A DNA stretch of 64,000 nucleotides, taken from positions 434,001 through 498,000 of the forward strand of contig CAVPCU010000002.1 in the NCBI GenBank assembly GCA_963702575.1, in the 5' to 3' direction. Below, one piece after another: positions 39,388 through 48,659 of the stretch. The DNA is from VRUE01 sp963702575. GTDB lineage: Bacteria > Actinomycetota > Thermoleophilia > Solirubrobacterales > 70-9. A program made the translations under genes and the position numbers. Position 1 is the first letter of the stretch. Each line of letters begins with the position of its first letter. Below the pieces are notes generated by a model. That model saw only the letters and a program-made list of their open reading frames with translations. It was not told the origin of the DNA and searched no databases.

Positions 39388-41113
39388 GCGCTTCGGCGTT
39401 GCGTCTGACCCAGACCCGCATGCGGCGCCCGTCGGGCAGCGTGATCTCGCTGACCCTGTGGAAGCCGAGATGTCGCGCGGCCGCTTCGGCATAGCCCTGC
39501 GTGACCAGCGGTTCGAAGTCCATCTCGTTGCGGTTCATCGTGATCAGCACGGTCGGTTCGCCCAGTTCGGGGCCGGCGAGCTGACGCTCGTAGTTGGCGA
39601 TGCTGTCGGTTGGTTCGGCCTGCAGCTGGGTGAAGGGGATCGAGCGGTTGTAGGTGAGGAGCGAGGCGACGCCGACGCTGTTGCTGCTGATCACGCGATT
39701 GCGCGATGCGAACGCCGTGACCGGCGGTTCGAGCTTCGACTTCGCCGGCGGAACGAGCAACGAGGCGAGCTCCCGGTCGGCGTCGAGCCAGCCGCCGTCG
39801 CCGGCCGCAAAGTGGGTTTCCGGCCCGGGCGCCTGTTCGCGGATCCCTTCGACCGCGTGGGGGATCCCGTCGATCCAGGGCAGCCAGCCGAGCACGGGCG
39901 TTTCGACGAGGTGCTTGCGCGAGAGGCCGTCCCAGATGTTCGACGTCGCGGCGATGTTGAGGACGGAGATCGCGGCGAGAACGGCAACCGCGGGGATCGT
40001 CGCCAGGCGAAAGTAGCGCAGGGCGACGACCGCAATGGGCGGCAGCAGCATCGCGACCGGGAAGGTAAAGCCGTTGCCGCCGTTCTGCGAGCTCATCAGC
40101 GCCGCGTAGCCGGCGATGAAGACGACCGAGACGCCGAAGACGTCGCTGCCGGCGAGCCTCAGCAGGAAGTGGGGACGGTCGTCGCTTACGACCAGGCGGC
40201 GCACGGCCTCGACCAGGAGGGTGAGCAGCCCGAGCAGGATCATCGCCGCCAGGGGCACCAGCAGGTCGCTGGCGACCATCCGTTCGGCGACGGCGTGGAA
40301 GCGGCCCCAGGAGACGATCGAGTGCTGGGCTCCGTAGTAGGCGCTCTGCGAGCCGTAGCCGAAGCTGGTCAGGTAGTCGAGTACGGGCTGCAGGTTCTTC
40401 ACGTACCAGGTGGCAGCGACCGCGATGCCGACAAGGGTCATCAACCCGAGGTTGAGGAAGCGGCCGCCGAGCCTGCTGCGGTCGCGCGCCAACATCGCGA
40501 GCAGCGCAGCGAGGTAGACGCCGGGGACGAAGGCGACCGCCATCGTCCGCGCCAGCAGCATCAGGCCGAGGGCGGCGCCGGCGGCGAGCGCCCAGCGCCG
40601 CCGGCTCATGCCGTCGCTGCGGAGCACCGCGAAGACCGCGCAGGCGAGGAGCGCCGCGGCCGGCAGGGCGAAGATGTACTCGCGGGTGAAGAGGAAGGCG
40701 CCCTCGCTGGTGCCGACGACGAGCGCCGCCAGGGCCCCCAGCCGCGGCCCGGCAAGTCGCTCGCCGATCCCGTAGACGGCGAAGACGAGCAGGACGAGGA
40801 AGCCGATCAGCACGCCGAAGCCCTCCAGCACGCCGGCCTTGACCACCATCGCCAGCGAGGTGACGGCGGGCAGCAGGGGCGCGTTTGGCGTCTGGTTCTG
40901 GACCGCTTCCCACCAGGCGTGGAGGCCGGCGCCCTTGAGGCTGAGATAGTCGATCAGGGCGATCGACGTGTAGCCGTTCTCGTCGACGTCCATCGGGTAG
41001 CCGTGGCGGTAGGTGGCGACCCACCAGACGTTGAGCGCCACCAGCAGCAGGCAGCCGCCGGCGACGACCAGCGCCCAGCGGGCGGCCTGGCTAGCCGGCA
41101 GCCGCACGCTCAC
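39341..41113 (-). CDS. Polytopic GT39/ArnT-like glycosyltransferase (GT-C)
   Basis: 590 residues with about eleven membrane helices. The first extracytoplasmic loop PMDVDENGYTSIALIDY holds the acidic pair (D-E) typical of GT-C enzymes, and NAPLLPAVTSLAMV follows. A C-terminal soluble domain of about 190 residues begins near IREQAPGPETHFAAGDGG. These enzymes move sugars from polyprenyl phosphate onto acceptors outside the membrane. The start overlaps the GT4 stop by 23 bases on the same strand, so they form an operon. Confidence 0.8.
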   Translation of the reverse strand: MSVRLPASQAARWALVVAGGCLLLVALNVWWVATYRHGYPMDVDENGYTSIALIDYLSLKGAGLHAWWEAVQNQTPNAPLLPAVTSLAMVVKAGVLEGFGVLIGFLVLLVFAVYGIGERLAGPRLGALAALVVGTSEGAFLFTREYIFALPAAALLACAVFAVLRSDGMSRRRWALAAGAALGLMLLARTMAVAFVPGVYLAALLAMLARDRSRLGGRFLNLGLMTLVGIAVAATWYVKNLQPVLDYLTSFGYGSQSAYYGAQHSIVSWGRFHAVAERMVASDLLVPLAAMILLGLLTLLVEAVRRLVVSDDRPHFLLRLAGSDVFGVSVVFIAGYAALMSSQNGGNGFTFPVAMLLPPIAVVALRYFRLATIPAVAVLAAISVLNIAATSNIWDGLSRKHLVETPVLGWLPWIDGIPHAVEGIREQAPGPETHFAAGDGGWLDADRELASLLVPPAKSKLEPPVTAFASRNRVISSNSVGVASLLTYNRSIPFTQLQAEPTDSIANYERQLAGPELGEPTVLITMNRNEMDFEPLVTQGYAEAAARHLGFHRVSEITLPDGRRMRVWVRRNAEALSGRWAPTGAARPVH

Positions 41114-42800
41114 CTCCGCTCGGAGCCTTCCCGGCGATCGCTCCCTCGATCAGCCGTGCCACCTCTCGGGCGTAGGCGCCGAGGTCGTGGCGCCGCACGA
41201 CCAGCTCCCGCCCGGCGCGGCCGATCCGCCGCCGCTCCTCGGGCGAGGATCTCAGCGCCCGATCCAGCGCCGAGGCGAGGGCCAGCATTTCGCGCGGCTC
41301 GCAGAGCCAGCCGGTCTCCCCGTCGTCGATCAGCTCGGGCAGGCCGAACACGTTCGTCGCCAGCACCGGCGTCTCGAAGGCCATCGCCTCGAGCACGGTG
41401 CGCGGCAGCGACTCGATGTCGGAGGCGCAGACCAGCAGGTCGGCCATCTGGTACCAGGGCAGGACGTCGGGCGTGACCGGGATCACCTGGACCCGCTCGC
41501 CGAGGCCGGCGACGACGACGAACTCGGTCACCGCCTCGGTGTCGGCGTCGTCGCGGCCGCCGACGAGGACCAGCTTCGCGCGCGGGTGGCGCTCGCAGAT
41601 CGAGCCGAAGGCCTGGGCGAGCGGAAGCTGCGCCTTGCGCGGCTCGATCGTGCCGACGCAGAGGACCACCTCGGCGTCCTCGGGGATCCCGGCATCGCGG
41701 CGCGCCGTCGCCGGGTCGAAGCTCGCCCGTGCCGTCTCGATCGGCTCCTGGTCGAGGCCGTAGGGCAGGACCAGCCCGCGCCCGGCGGGCAGCGGCGGCT
41801 CGAAGAGGCGCCGGGTCGCGTCTGCCTCGAAGATCGCGGCCGCGGCACCCGAGAGCGCCTGCTCGGCACGCCGCCTGACGGCGGGGCTGAGGTTGCTCCA
41901 CAGCACCGGCGGCGGGAAGCTCTCGTGGATCGCCCAGATCGCCGGGATGCCGAGCTCCGCAGCGGCCTCGGCGCCGGGGAAGGAGAAGGCGGTGGCGGTG
42001 TTGACGAAGGCCGCCTCGAACTCGCGTCCCTCCGCCCAGGCGACGAGCTCCTCGACTCGGCCGATGTGCGAGCTGAGGTCTTTGAGCGGCGCTAGGCCCG
42101 AGATGTGTACGGGGATGCCGAGCGCTTCGAGATCCTTGCGCAGGACGCCGTCGAGGGCGGTGACCACCGTCGGTTCGGCAGCTCCCTGGGCGATCAGCTC
42201 GCGCAGTAGGTCGAGCAGGTAGAACTGGGCGCCGCCGAGGTTGACCTGGTGGGTGCAGACGAGGAGGCGACGGCCCCGGCCGCCGGATGAGCGCGGCGTG
42301 CGCGGCGCCAGCGGCGCGATAGAAGCCTCTCCCTCGTCCTCCTCGGCCACCAGCTCGACGGCTATCGGCGGCAGCTCGTGGCGCTCTCCCCCGGCACCGG
42401 TCGCGACGGCGCGCAGGACTGCCTCGCCGCGCGTCGCGTCGCGCCGGCTCAGGTCGCCGATCAGTTCGAACCCCGAGACTCCCGCGAGGGCATCGCCGGT
42501 GCGCTTTTCGATGTCCGGTCGCCGCAGCCCGACGCGCGCGCGGCCGAGCGGCTGCTCGTCGAGCCAGATCTCCACCTGGGCTGGTGGGCCGGAGGGGAAG
42601 AGGGCCCAGCCGCGGATGTAGATGCTTTCCGTGTCGATTCGCTTGTCCGGCTCGGGTTCGTCGATCTGTCCGTGCGCGCCCGGGCCGAGCGGCCCCGGCG
42701 CCGTGAACGGCATGTCCGGCGTGACGCCGAAGCTCCAAGCCCGGCGGGTTGCTTTCAGCCGCCAGTCGAGGGCGGCCCAGCGCGCGCGCAGGCTCTTCAC
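41091..42800 (-). CDS. GT4 glycosyltransferase with N-terminal beta-domain
   Basis: 569 residues from GTG 42800, which overlaps the epimerase stop as GTGA. Residues about 60-150 (RGWALFPSGPPAQVEIWLDE) look like a beta-sandwich often fused to actinobacterial GTs. From about 180: LLVCTHQVNLGGAQFYLLDL, then VVLCVGTIEPRKAQLPLAQA (start of the C-terminal Rossmann half), LVCASDIESLPRTVLEAMAF (E-x7-E nucleotide-sugar motif) and PELIDDGETGWLCEP. Retaining GT-B enzyme of unknown sugar. Confidence 0.87.
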   Translation of the reverse strand: MKSLRARWAALDWRLKATRRAWSFGVTPDMPFTAPGPLGPGAHGQIDEPEPDKRIDTESIYIRGWALFPSGPPAQVEIWLDEQPLGRARVGLRRPDIEKRTGDALAGVSGFELIGDLSRRDATRGEAVLRAVATGAGGERHELPPIAVELVAEEDEGEASIAPLAPRTPRSSGGRGRRLLVCTHQVNLGGAQFYLLDLLRELIAQGAAEPTVVTALDGVLRKDLEALGIPVHISGLAPLKDLSSHIGRVEELVAWAEGREFEAAFVNTATAFSFPGAEAAAELGIPAIWAIHESFPPPVLWSNLSPAVRRRAEQALSGAAAAIFEADATRRLFEPPLPAGRGLVLPYGLDQEPIETARASFDPATARRDAGIPEDAEVVLCVGTIEPRKAQLPLAQAFGSICERHPRAKLVLVGGRDDADTEAVTEFVVVAGLGERVQVIPVTPDVLPWYQMADLLVCASDIESLPRTVLEAMAFETPVLATNVFGLPELIDDGETGWLCEPREMLALASALDRALRSSPEERRRIGRAGRELVVRRHDLGAYAREVARLIEGAIAGKAPSGGERAAAG

Positions 42801-43774
42801 ACCCGCTCCGCCGCGATCGCCGTCAGCCACTCGTGAGTGCGCGCGATCCCGGTCTTCAGGGGCGTCGGCTCGAAGCCGGTCAGCGCGCGCAGCCGCGAGA
42901 CGTCGAGGACGATCCTGTGCACGTCGAAGCCGCGCTCGCCGTGCCGCTCGACGACAGCCTCACGACCCACCTGCTGTTCTGCCAGCCGCAGCAGCTCGAT
43001 CAGGGAGGTACCGACCCCGGCGGCGACGTTGAGCACGCGCTCGCCGTCCTCGCGGCCGAGCAGGTCGCAGGCGACCCGGGCGACGTCCCCGGCGTAGACG
43101 TAGTCGCGGGTCGTCTCGCCGCCGCCGTAAAGGGAGATCGGCTCACCGTGTTCGATTCGGTGCAGGAAGGTCACGACGGCGCCCTGGCCGCGGTCGGGCC
43201 GTTGGAACGGCCCGTAGACGGTCGCGCAGCGCAGGATGCGGGCGCGAAGTCCGGCCTCCGCGCTGCGCCCGATCTCTTCCTCGCAGAGCAGATGCAGCTT
43301 GCCGTAGGAGCCAAAGGGCCGGGTCGGCGCGGTCTCAGGCACCGGGATGCTCTCGGGCTCGCCGTAGACCGTGCCCCCCGAGGAGACGTAGGTCAGGTCG
43401 ACGCCGGGTCGTGTTCGCAGGGCCTCCAGCACCTTCCGGAGCGGCCTCAACGTCAACTCGGCGTCCCGCTCGGGGTCCTCCTCGGAGGCCGCCGGCAGCA
43501 GGCCGCCGGCGCAGTAGACGACGTGCTCGACGCCCTCGAGCGCTTTCTCCAGCGCCGCCGCATCGGCGGCGTCGCCGATGTGTAGGTCTGCGGCCTCGAG
43601 CGCAGCGACGACCGCGTCCACGGGCCGCGACCGAGTGAGGACGGCGGGGGGCAGGTTCCTAGCGGCTAGCTCGGCGACGACGTGCGAGCCGATGAAGCCG
43701 CTGCCGATGACAAGGGCGCGAGTGCCTTGCCTGCCCCCAGCCGCGCGACCTTTCCAGGCGGGCGCGTTTGGCAC
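42797..43774 (-). CDS. NAD-dependent epimerase/dehydratase (UDP-glucose 4-epimerase-like)
   Basis: About 325 residues from GTG 43774, supported by a TATGCT box 6 bases upstream. ALVIGSGFIGSHVVAELAAR is the NAD-binding motif, YVSSGGTVYGEP the S-x-x-x-Y approach, GSYGKLHLLCEEEIG the Y-x3-K pair, and TTRDYVYAGDVARVACDLLG the usual C-terminal signature. It would interconvert nucleotide sugars for the surface glycan. The first 109 bases overlap the 3' part of the phosphopantetheinyl transferase frame. Confidence 0.83.
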   Translation of the reverse strand: MPNAPAWKGRAAGGRQGTRALVIGSGFIGSHVVAELAARNLPPAVLTRSRPVDAVVAALEAADLHIGDAADAAALEKALEGVEHVVYCAGGLLPAASEEDPERDAELTLRPLRKVLEALRTRPGVDLTYVSSGGTVYGEPESIPVPETAPTRPFGSYGKLHLLCEEEIGRSAEAGLRARILRCATVYGPFQRPDRGQGAVVTFLHRIEHGEPISLYGGGETTRDYVYAGDVARVACDLLGREDGERVLNVAAGVGTSLIELLRLAEQQVGREAVVERHGERGFDVHRIVLDVSRLRALTGFEPTPLKTGIARTHEWLTAIAAERV

Positions 43775-44328
43775 GCGGGCAGCATAGCGCCCGACTCCGG
43801 CGCGATCGCCATCGCGCCGGAGTAACCGGGACCGACGTCGAGGGCGAGTGTCGACACGGGCCGCTCGGGCCGGGCGCTGAGGCCGGCGCCGAGGCACTTG
43901 CCGGCGGCCTCGTGGCGCGTCCAGGCCGCGTAGAAGGCGGCGGCACGGCGTGCCGGCGGCGCCGCCTCGACGCCCGCCGCGGCGTCGGCACCGAGCCAGC
44001 GTCGGGCGAGGCGGGGGAAGTCCCGCTTCCCGCTCGTCACCTCGACGTCCACCCCCACCTCGCAGCCGAGCGCGACGGCGATCAGGGCGAGCCCGCCGGA
44101 GTGGCTGAGGTTGAAGCGCAGCGGGTGGCGATGCGGCGAGGCGAGCTCGGGCTTGCCGCCTCGGCCGGGGCGAAACGCGATCCGGTCGGGGCCCTCGTCG
44201 AGGTAGGCGGCGAGGACGCGGCGGAGAGCCCGCTGCGACTCGGCCCGGCGCGAGCGCCGGTCGGCCGCCGCCAGGGCGAACGACCAGACGTGCGCTTCGC
44301 CGTCGCCGAGCGGCGGCGTCTCAGGCAT
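43666..44328 (-). CDS. Sfp-type 4'-phosphopantetheinyl transferase
   Basis: 220 residues. LRFNLSHSGGLALIAVALG, CEVGVDVEVTSGKRD (Mg-binding D-V-E) and FYAAWTRHEAAGKCLGAGLS (W-x3-E-A-x3-K) are the three Sfp motifs. It transfers phosphopantetheine from CoA to carrier proteins. No carrier protein, PKS or NRPS is in this locus, so the link with polysaccharide synthesis is unexplained. The last 36 residues overlap the next gene and look non-native; the true end may have been lost to an indel. It overlaps the methyltransferase stop by 8 bp. Confidence 0.8.
   Translation of the reverse strand: MPETPPLGDGEAHVWSFALAAADRRSRRAESQRALRRVLAAYLDEGPDRIAFRPGRGGKPELASPHRHPLRFNLSHSGGLALIAVALGCEVGVDVEVTSGKRDFPRLARRWLGADAAAGVEAAPPARRAAAFYAAWTRHEAAGKCLGAGLSARPERPVSTLALDVGPGYSGAMAIAPESGAMLPACQTRPPGKVARLGAGKALAPLSSAAASSARTSSPS
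43781..43786 (-). promoter_or_regulatory. -10 box of the epimerase/GT4/GT39 operon
   Basis: TATGCT on the minus strand, 6 bases before the GTG at 43774, inside the end of the upstream gene. Confidence 0.45.
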
Positions 44329-44975
44329 CCACCTTGTGGCCGATCACCAGGAACTGCTTGCCGAGCAGGCGCCAGGCCGGCGGCGTCTTCAGGTAGAGGC
44401 GGGTCAGCGTTCGCGAGGGCGGGAGGATGCCGCGGAAGGAGTAGGGCAGGTAGCGGGGGACGATCCGCTCTGGCTCGAAGCCGGCGGCGTAGAGGTGCTC
44501 GGCGATCGCCACGTGGGTGAGGGCGACGTAGTGATCGGCGCAGTCCCAGTACTCGCCGGCGCAGTAGCGGTAGTTGGGGCCCATGATCGCGATCCGGCCG
44601 CCGGGCTCTATCGCCGCGTGCATCTTCTCGAGGAAGGCTGCGATCGCCTCCTGGTCATGCAGGTGCTCGAGGAAGTTGGAGACGTAGACGCCGTCGAAGT
44701 GCGCTGCGGGCAGCTCCGCGTCCATGATCGAGGAGACGATCACCTTCGTGTCCGGCTTGTGCGTTGGCCTCCGGGTAGCTGACCTCGTCGACCGCCCAGG
44801 TCTCCTTCGCCGGCACGGCGCCGATGAACTCGCCGCGGCCGGCGGCCGGGTCGAGCAGCTTCTGCGGGCTGCCCATCAGGCCGTGGACGTGCGGCGCGAT
44901 CTCCTGCCAGACGGCGATCCTCGCGTCCTGGTCGATGTCGCGGAAGCGGTACGCGTAGAGCCGCTCGTAGTTCAA
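44321..44975 (-). CDS. SAM-dependent class I methyltransferase, one frameshift
   Basis: About 217 residues from TTG 44975 (overlapping the GT2 stop as TTGA). LLDPAAGRGEFIGAVPAKET is motif I for SAM binding. A one-base insertion near 44764 (EAN/HKPDTK) shifts the frame, after which FDGVYVSNFLEHLHDQEAIA and IEPGGRIAIMGPNYRYC continue the fold. The HxxD-like YWDCADHYVALTH is seen in polysaccharide methyltransferases. It probably methylates a sugar during chain assembly, which a Wzt-type exporter could recognise. Confidence 0.75.
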
Positions 44976-46645
44976 GTCAGGCCACCTCCCGGTGGATGCG
45001 CGCGCAGGCGGGGCAGGGGGAGCGCCGAGATCAGCATGGCGCCCAGCCGCGGCTCGCCGCGCTTCAGGTTGGGGTTCGAGTAGGGGTCTTGGCGGATGCA
45101 TCGGCCGCCAGCGCTTCCGTAGCCATTCCTTCTCCCACTCCTCGACCTCGGAGGAGCGGCTGGACGACTCGAAGTGGTACATCGCCAGGTCGGGGTCGTA
45201 GACGATCCGCCGCCCGCTCGCGTGCACCTTCAGGCAGTAGTCGGCGTCGTTGTAGTTGACCGGGAGCTCGGTGGTGAAGCCGCCCAGCTCCTCGAAGACC
45301 GCGCGCCGCGTCATCAGGCAGGCGCCGGTCACGGCGAGGCAGTTGCGGGCGATGCGGACGTTGTTCGAGTAGCCGGGGAAGTCGCCGGCGAAGCCGCGGT
45401 AGGGGTGGCCCGGCAGGCCGCCTTCGAAGCTCGACGCCGACGTGCTGGAGGCGGCCGTCCTCCCAGATCAGGCGCGCCGCCGACGGCGCCGATGTCCTCC
45501 ATCGCCGGAGTACATGACCATGCGCTCGATCCAGTCCGGGGTGGCGACCTCGATGTCGTCGTTGAGCAGCAGCAGGTGCTCGCCCTCGCTGTGGGCGGCG
45601 CCGAGGTCGATCTTCGCCGAGAAGTTGAACGGCTCGCTCGTAGGGGACGATGCGCAGCCGCTCGCCGGCGATCTCCCCCAGCTCGGCCAGCACCGCCGGG
45701 TCGACCGCCTCGTCGGGCACGACGACGATCTCGTAGTTCTCATAGGTCGAGGTCTCGACGATGCTGCGCAGGCAGTGCTCGACTAGGACGACCGTCTCGT
45801 AGCGCACCTCGCGCGACGTGCCCGCGGTGGGGATGACGATGCTGACCGGCGGCTGCTCGCGCAGCGCCGGCTGCAGGTGGTAGACGCCGGGGTCGGCCGG
45901 GTCGCGCTCGACCCGCGCCCGCAGCCCGATCCGCTCGCAGTGCGCCTGCACCGCCCGCGCGCCGGCTTCGAAGGCCCACGGCTTCGCCTCCTCGCCGCCG
46001 CCGGCGGCCGAGGTCTCGCAGCATCCGCCAGTGGTAGAGGACCTTGCGGCACGTGCAGGACCGCCCGCGCCCGCTCGGTCACCTTCAGCACCAGGTCCCA
46101 GTCCTGGGAGCCCTCGAGACTCGGGGTCGAAGCCGCCGACCTCTTCGACCAGCGAGCGGCGCAGCACGCTGAGGTGGCAGGTGTACATCTGCGTCCGCAT
46201 CCGCTCGGGCGACCAGTCGGGCTTGAAGAAGGGGGACGAGCGCCGCCCGGCGGCGTCGATCTTGTCCTCGTCGGTGTAGACGTAGTCGGCCTCGGGGTCG
46301 GCGTCGAGCGCCTTCGCCGACCTCGGCGAGCGCGTCGCGGTGCAGCTCGTCGTCGTGGTCGAGCAGGACGACGAACTCGCCGCCGCGCCATCGCCAGGGC
46401 GTCGTTGGAGGCGGCGACGATGCCGCCGTTGGACTCGCGCCGCTGCACCTTGATCCGCGGGTCCGAGCGTTCGCGCCCGCGTCGAGGATCTCGCCGACGT
46501 GCGGCGCCTTCGAGGCGTCGTCGACCAGGCACAGCTCCCACTCGCCGCAGCGCTGCGCGGCGACCGAGTTCAGCATCGCGCGCAGCACCGTCGCCGGGGT
46601 TTCGTAGACCGGCGTGAGGATCGAGAACCGCGGCCCCGGCCGCAC
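44972..46645 (-). CDS. Tandem-domain GT2 glycosyltransferase, about nine frameshifts
   Basis: The joined protein has about 555 residues with two GT2 domains. Domain 1: FSILTPVYETPATVLRAML, LCLVDDASKAPHV, NGGIVAASNDALAMA, FVVLLDHDDELH, YVYTDEDK, GSQDWDLVLKVTE. Domain 2: PVSIVIPTAG, NYEIVVVPDEA, FNFSAKIDLGAAHSEGEHLL, LNDDIEVATPDWIERMVMYS, GARLIWEDGRLQHVGV, NYNDADYCLKVHASGRRIVY. Breaks near 45061-45100, 45430, 45487, 45500, 45645, 46045, 46120, 46318, 46390 and 46465 are mostly single added G or C. The GTG start at 46645 lies 1 base after the coiled-coil gene. Confidence 0.72.
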
Positions 46646-46646
46646 G

Positions 46647-46865
46647 CTAGCCGCGGTCCCGCAGCTGCGCTCGCAGGCGGGCGAAGGGAGGGCCGAGGCG
46701 GCGCAGGAAGACGGCCGCGCCCAGCACCCGGTTGGTGCGCTCCTCGAGCTGCTCGAGCCGGCCGCGCGCCTGGCCCAGCTCGGCGTCCCTGGCGATCAGC
46801 AAGCCGCGCAGGCGCTCGACCTCCTCGCGCAACTCGGCGACATCGGACATCGTCTGCTCTGCCAT
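46647..46865 (-). CDS. Short coiled-coil protein preceding the GT2 gene
   Basis: 72 residues: VAELREEVERLRGLLIARDA and GQARGRLEQLEERTNRVLGA form a coiled coil, then AVFLRRLGPPFARLRAQLRD. Such segments are usually the C-terminal or N-terminal part of actinobacterial glycosyltransferases; here it is separate, one base before the GT2 start, and may be part of a larger protein split by an indel. ATG 46865 lies 8 bases after a TACACT box. Confidence 0.6.
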   Translation of the reverse strand: MAEQTMSDVAELREEVERLRGLLIARDAELGQARGRLEQLEERTNRVLGAAVFLRRLGPPFARLRAQLRDRG

Positions 46866-46873
46866 CGCCGGCG

Positions 46874-46879
46874 AGTGTA
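46874..46879 (-). promoter_or_regulatory. -10 box of the coiled-coil/GT2/methyltransferase operon
   Basis: TACACT on the minus strand, 8 bases before the ATG at 46865. Confidence 0.42.
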
Positions 46880-46978
46880 TCCCGCGCGCCACTCGGTCGA
46901 GCCGCCCTCGGAGCCCCCGATCGGAGCTCCGCGCAGCGCCGCGATCGTCGACGCCGCGGGAGGATGGACGGGCCTGTT

Positions 46979-48583
46979 CTACCAGCTGTCCTGGTAGTTC
47001 ACAGGGCCGAACGGTTCCATCGCTTTCGTGTCGCGAAGACACTGACTGCGATTCTGGGGGCGGTACACTGACGAGCTGCGGAGGTCGATCAAGATCCCCT
47101 TGCCGTATTCGGTTTCGCTGTTGGCCGCGTCCGAGGTGGCCATCGTGTCGGGGCCGCAGATTTCCTGACCTTCCAGCAGGGGAAAGGCGCGGAGTTCTTC
47201 GCTGTCATAGCTGACTTTGAAGGCGCCGAGCTCGTCGTTGTTGCCACCCCCACCGAAGATCGGCACGCTTGGCGAGGAGTAGCCGGGATAGGGCGAGGTG
47301 AAGATCGTCGCGTCAGCCGGCGGAGAGGGGACGAGCCGGTGGGCGCCGTCGAGTATTTCTGCCTGCATTTCCGCTGCCCGGGCCCACCCGCGTTCATCCT
47401 GGACGATTCGCACGGTGTAGACGACGAATAAGACCGCGAGGATCCCGGCGGCCAGACCGGCTCGGAGGTGGGCCCGCCGGCGCTCGGTGATCCGTGGCAC
47501 CAGCGCGGCTATCGCAGCCGCGACGACCGCCGCGACGAGCACCACCAGGAGGCAGAATCCAAGAGCGGCGAAGCAGTTGGTGCGGTTCTGTACGCCCGCC
47601 ACGTAGAGCGGATAGCGATCCGCCACCGGGTAGAGCATCGCGTAGCCGATCCCGATGCCCACCACCGCTAGGAGCAGTGGCGCCCACCAGCGGCTGACGG
47701 CTTCGCGACGCGGCGTCGCTCGCACAAGCCAGCGCAGCGCCACGGTCAGCATCACCACCGCTATGACTCCGACGAGCACTGGCCAGGGGGAGACGCTGCG
47801 CACGGGCACGAACGTGTAACCCAGGACGTGGAGGGCGCCGTCGGCGATCAAGCGCACGTTCGTCAGCAGCTGGGTTCCGTGAGCCGCTCCCCCGTTGTAG
47901 TTGCGGGTGAGGAAATAGAGGACCAGAAGGGTGGGGATCGCGTCCATCAGCCACCGCCAGATCGCCCCGCCCCTGCCGCCGGCCCAGTGGTAGAGCACGA
48001 AGGAGAGCAGTACGGCCACGGCGACGATTTCGTAGCCGGCGACGGCGGCGACGGCAATCGCGGAGGCAACCGCCTGCATCGAGATGGCTTTTGGGGTCGG
48101 CGCAGGGCCGAGCCGGCGGCGACCCTCGATCCCGATCGTGGCGGCGACCAGGTACATACCCATGAAGAGGTCGATCTGGCTGCCGGTGACCCAAAACCGG
48201 GTCGAATCCGAGGAGGGAAAGACCAGCAGCAGCGCCGCCGCCGCAAGCGCCCAATACCAGGCCAAACCAAGCGTTCGCAGGAAGGCGAAGAAGGCGATCG
48301 AGAAGAAAGCCGTCAGCAGGACCGCAACGATGAGGTGGGGCACGAAGTGATTGCCCATCACCGCGTAAGTCAGCGTGACCCAAAGCGCCGACATCGGCCG
48401 GCTCGGCGTCTGGTAGTTGTCGAAGGCCGCCCAGAAGCCGGAGCCGGGGTGGAACTCGTAGTGGTCGGCATTGACCCAGTCGTCGGCGACGAAGCCGCCG
48501 TGGAACGCGTACCAGCCGTACACCACGAAGGCCAGCACGGTGAAGAGGACGGCGGCGCCCCCCAATTCCTGTCGCGTCAGCAA
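46979..48583 (-). CDS. Polytopic membrane protein, probable GT-C glycosyltransferase
   Basis: About 534 residues with ten or eleven membrane helices. The first loop FVADDWVNADHYEFHPGSGF carries the D-D/D-W pattern of GT-C active sites; later SSDSTRFWVTGSQIDLFMGM and RYPLYVAGVQNRTNCF are typical of unnamed families in polysaccharide loci. The C-terminal 110 residues are soluble (PSVPIFGGGGNNDELGAFKV). The start is uncertain: TTG 48583 is in frame, and an upstream sequence reading MIAEAATKPPGAR joins only if one base is removed. Confidence 0.65.
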   Translation of the reverse strand: MLTRQELGGAAVLFTVLAFVVYGWYAFHGGFVADDWVNADHYEFHPGSGFWAAFDNYQTPSRPMSALWVTLTYAVMGNHFVPHLIVAVLLTAFFSIAFFAFLRTLGLAWYWALAAAALLLVFPSSDSTRFWVTGSQIDLFMGMYLVAATIGIEGRRRLGPAPTPKAISMQAVASAIAVAAVAGYEIVAVAVLLSFVLYHWAGGRGGAIWRWLMDAIPTLLVLYFLTRNYNGGAAHGTQLLTNVRLIADGALHVLGYTFVPVRSVSPWPVLVGVIAVVMLTVALRWLVRATPRREAVSRWWAPLLLAVVGIGIGYAMLYPVADRYPLYVAGVQNRTNCFAALGFCLLVVLVAAVVAAAIAALVPRITERRRAHLRAGLAAGILAVLFVVYTVRIVQDERGWARAAEMQAEILDGAHRLVPSPPADATIFTSPYPGYSSPSVPIFGGGGNNDELGAFKVSYDSEELRAFPLLEGQEICGPDTMATSDAANSETEYGKGILIDLRSSSVYRPQNRSQCLRDTKAMEPFGPVNYQDSW

Positions 48584-48659
48584 GGCGAAGGGAGGCGCGC
48601 GCCCGGGGGCTTGGTGGCGGCTTCCGCGATCAAGGCTGGCACGATATAGATGGACGCGG

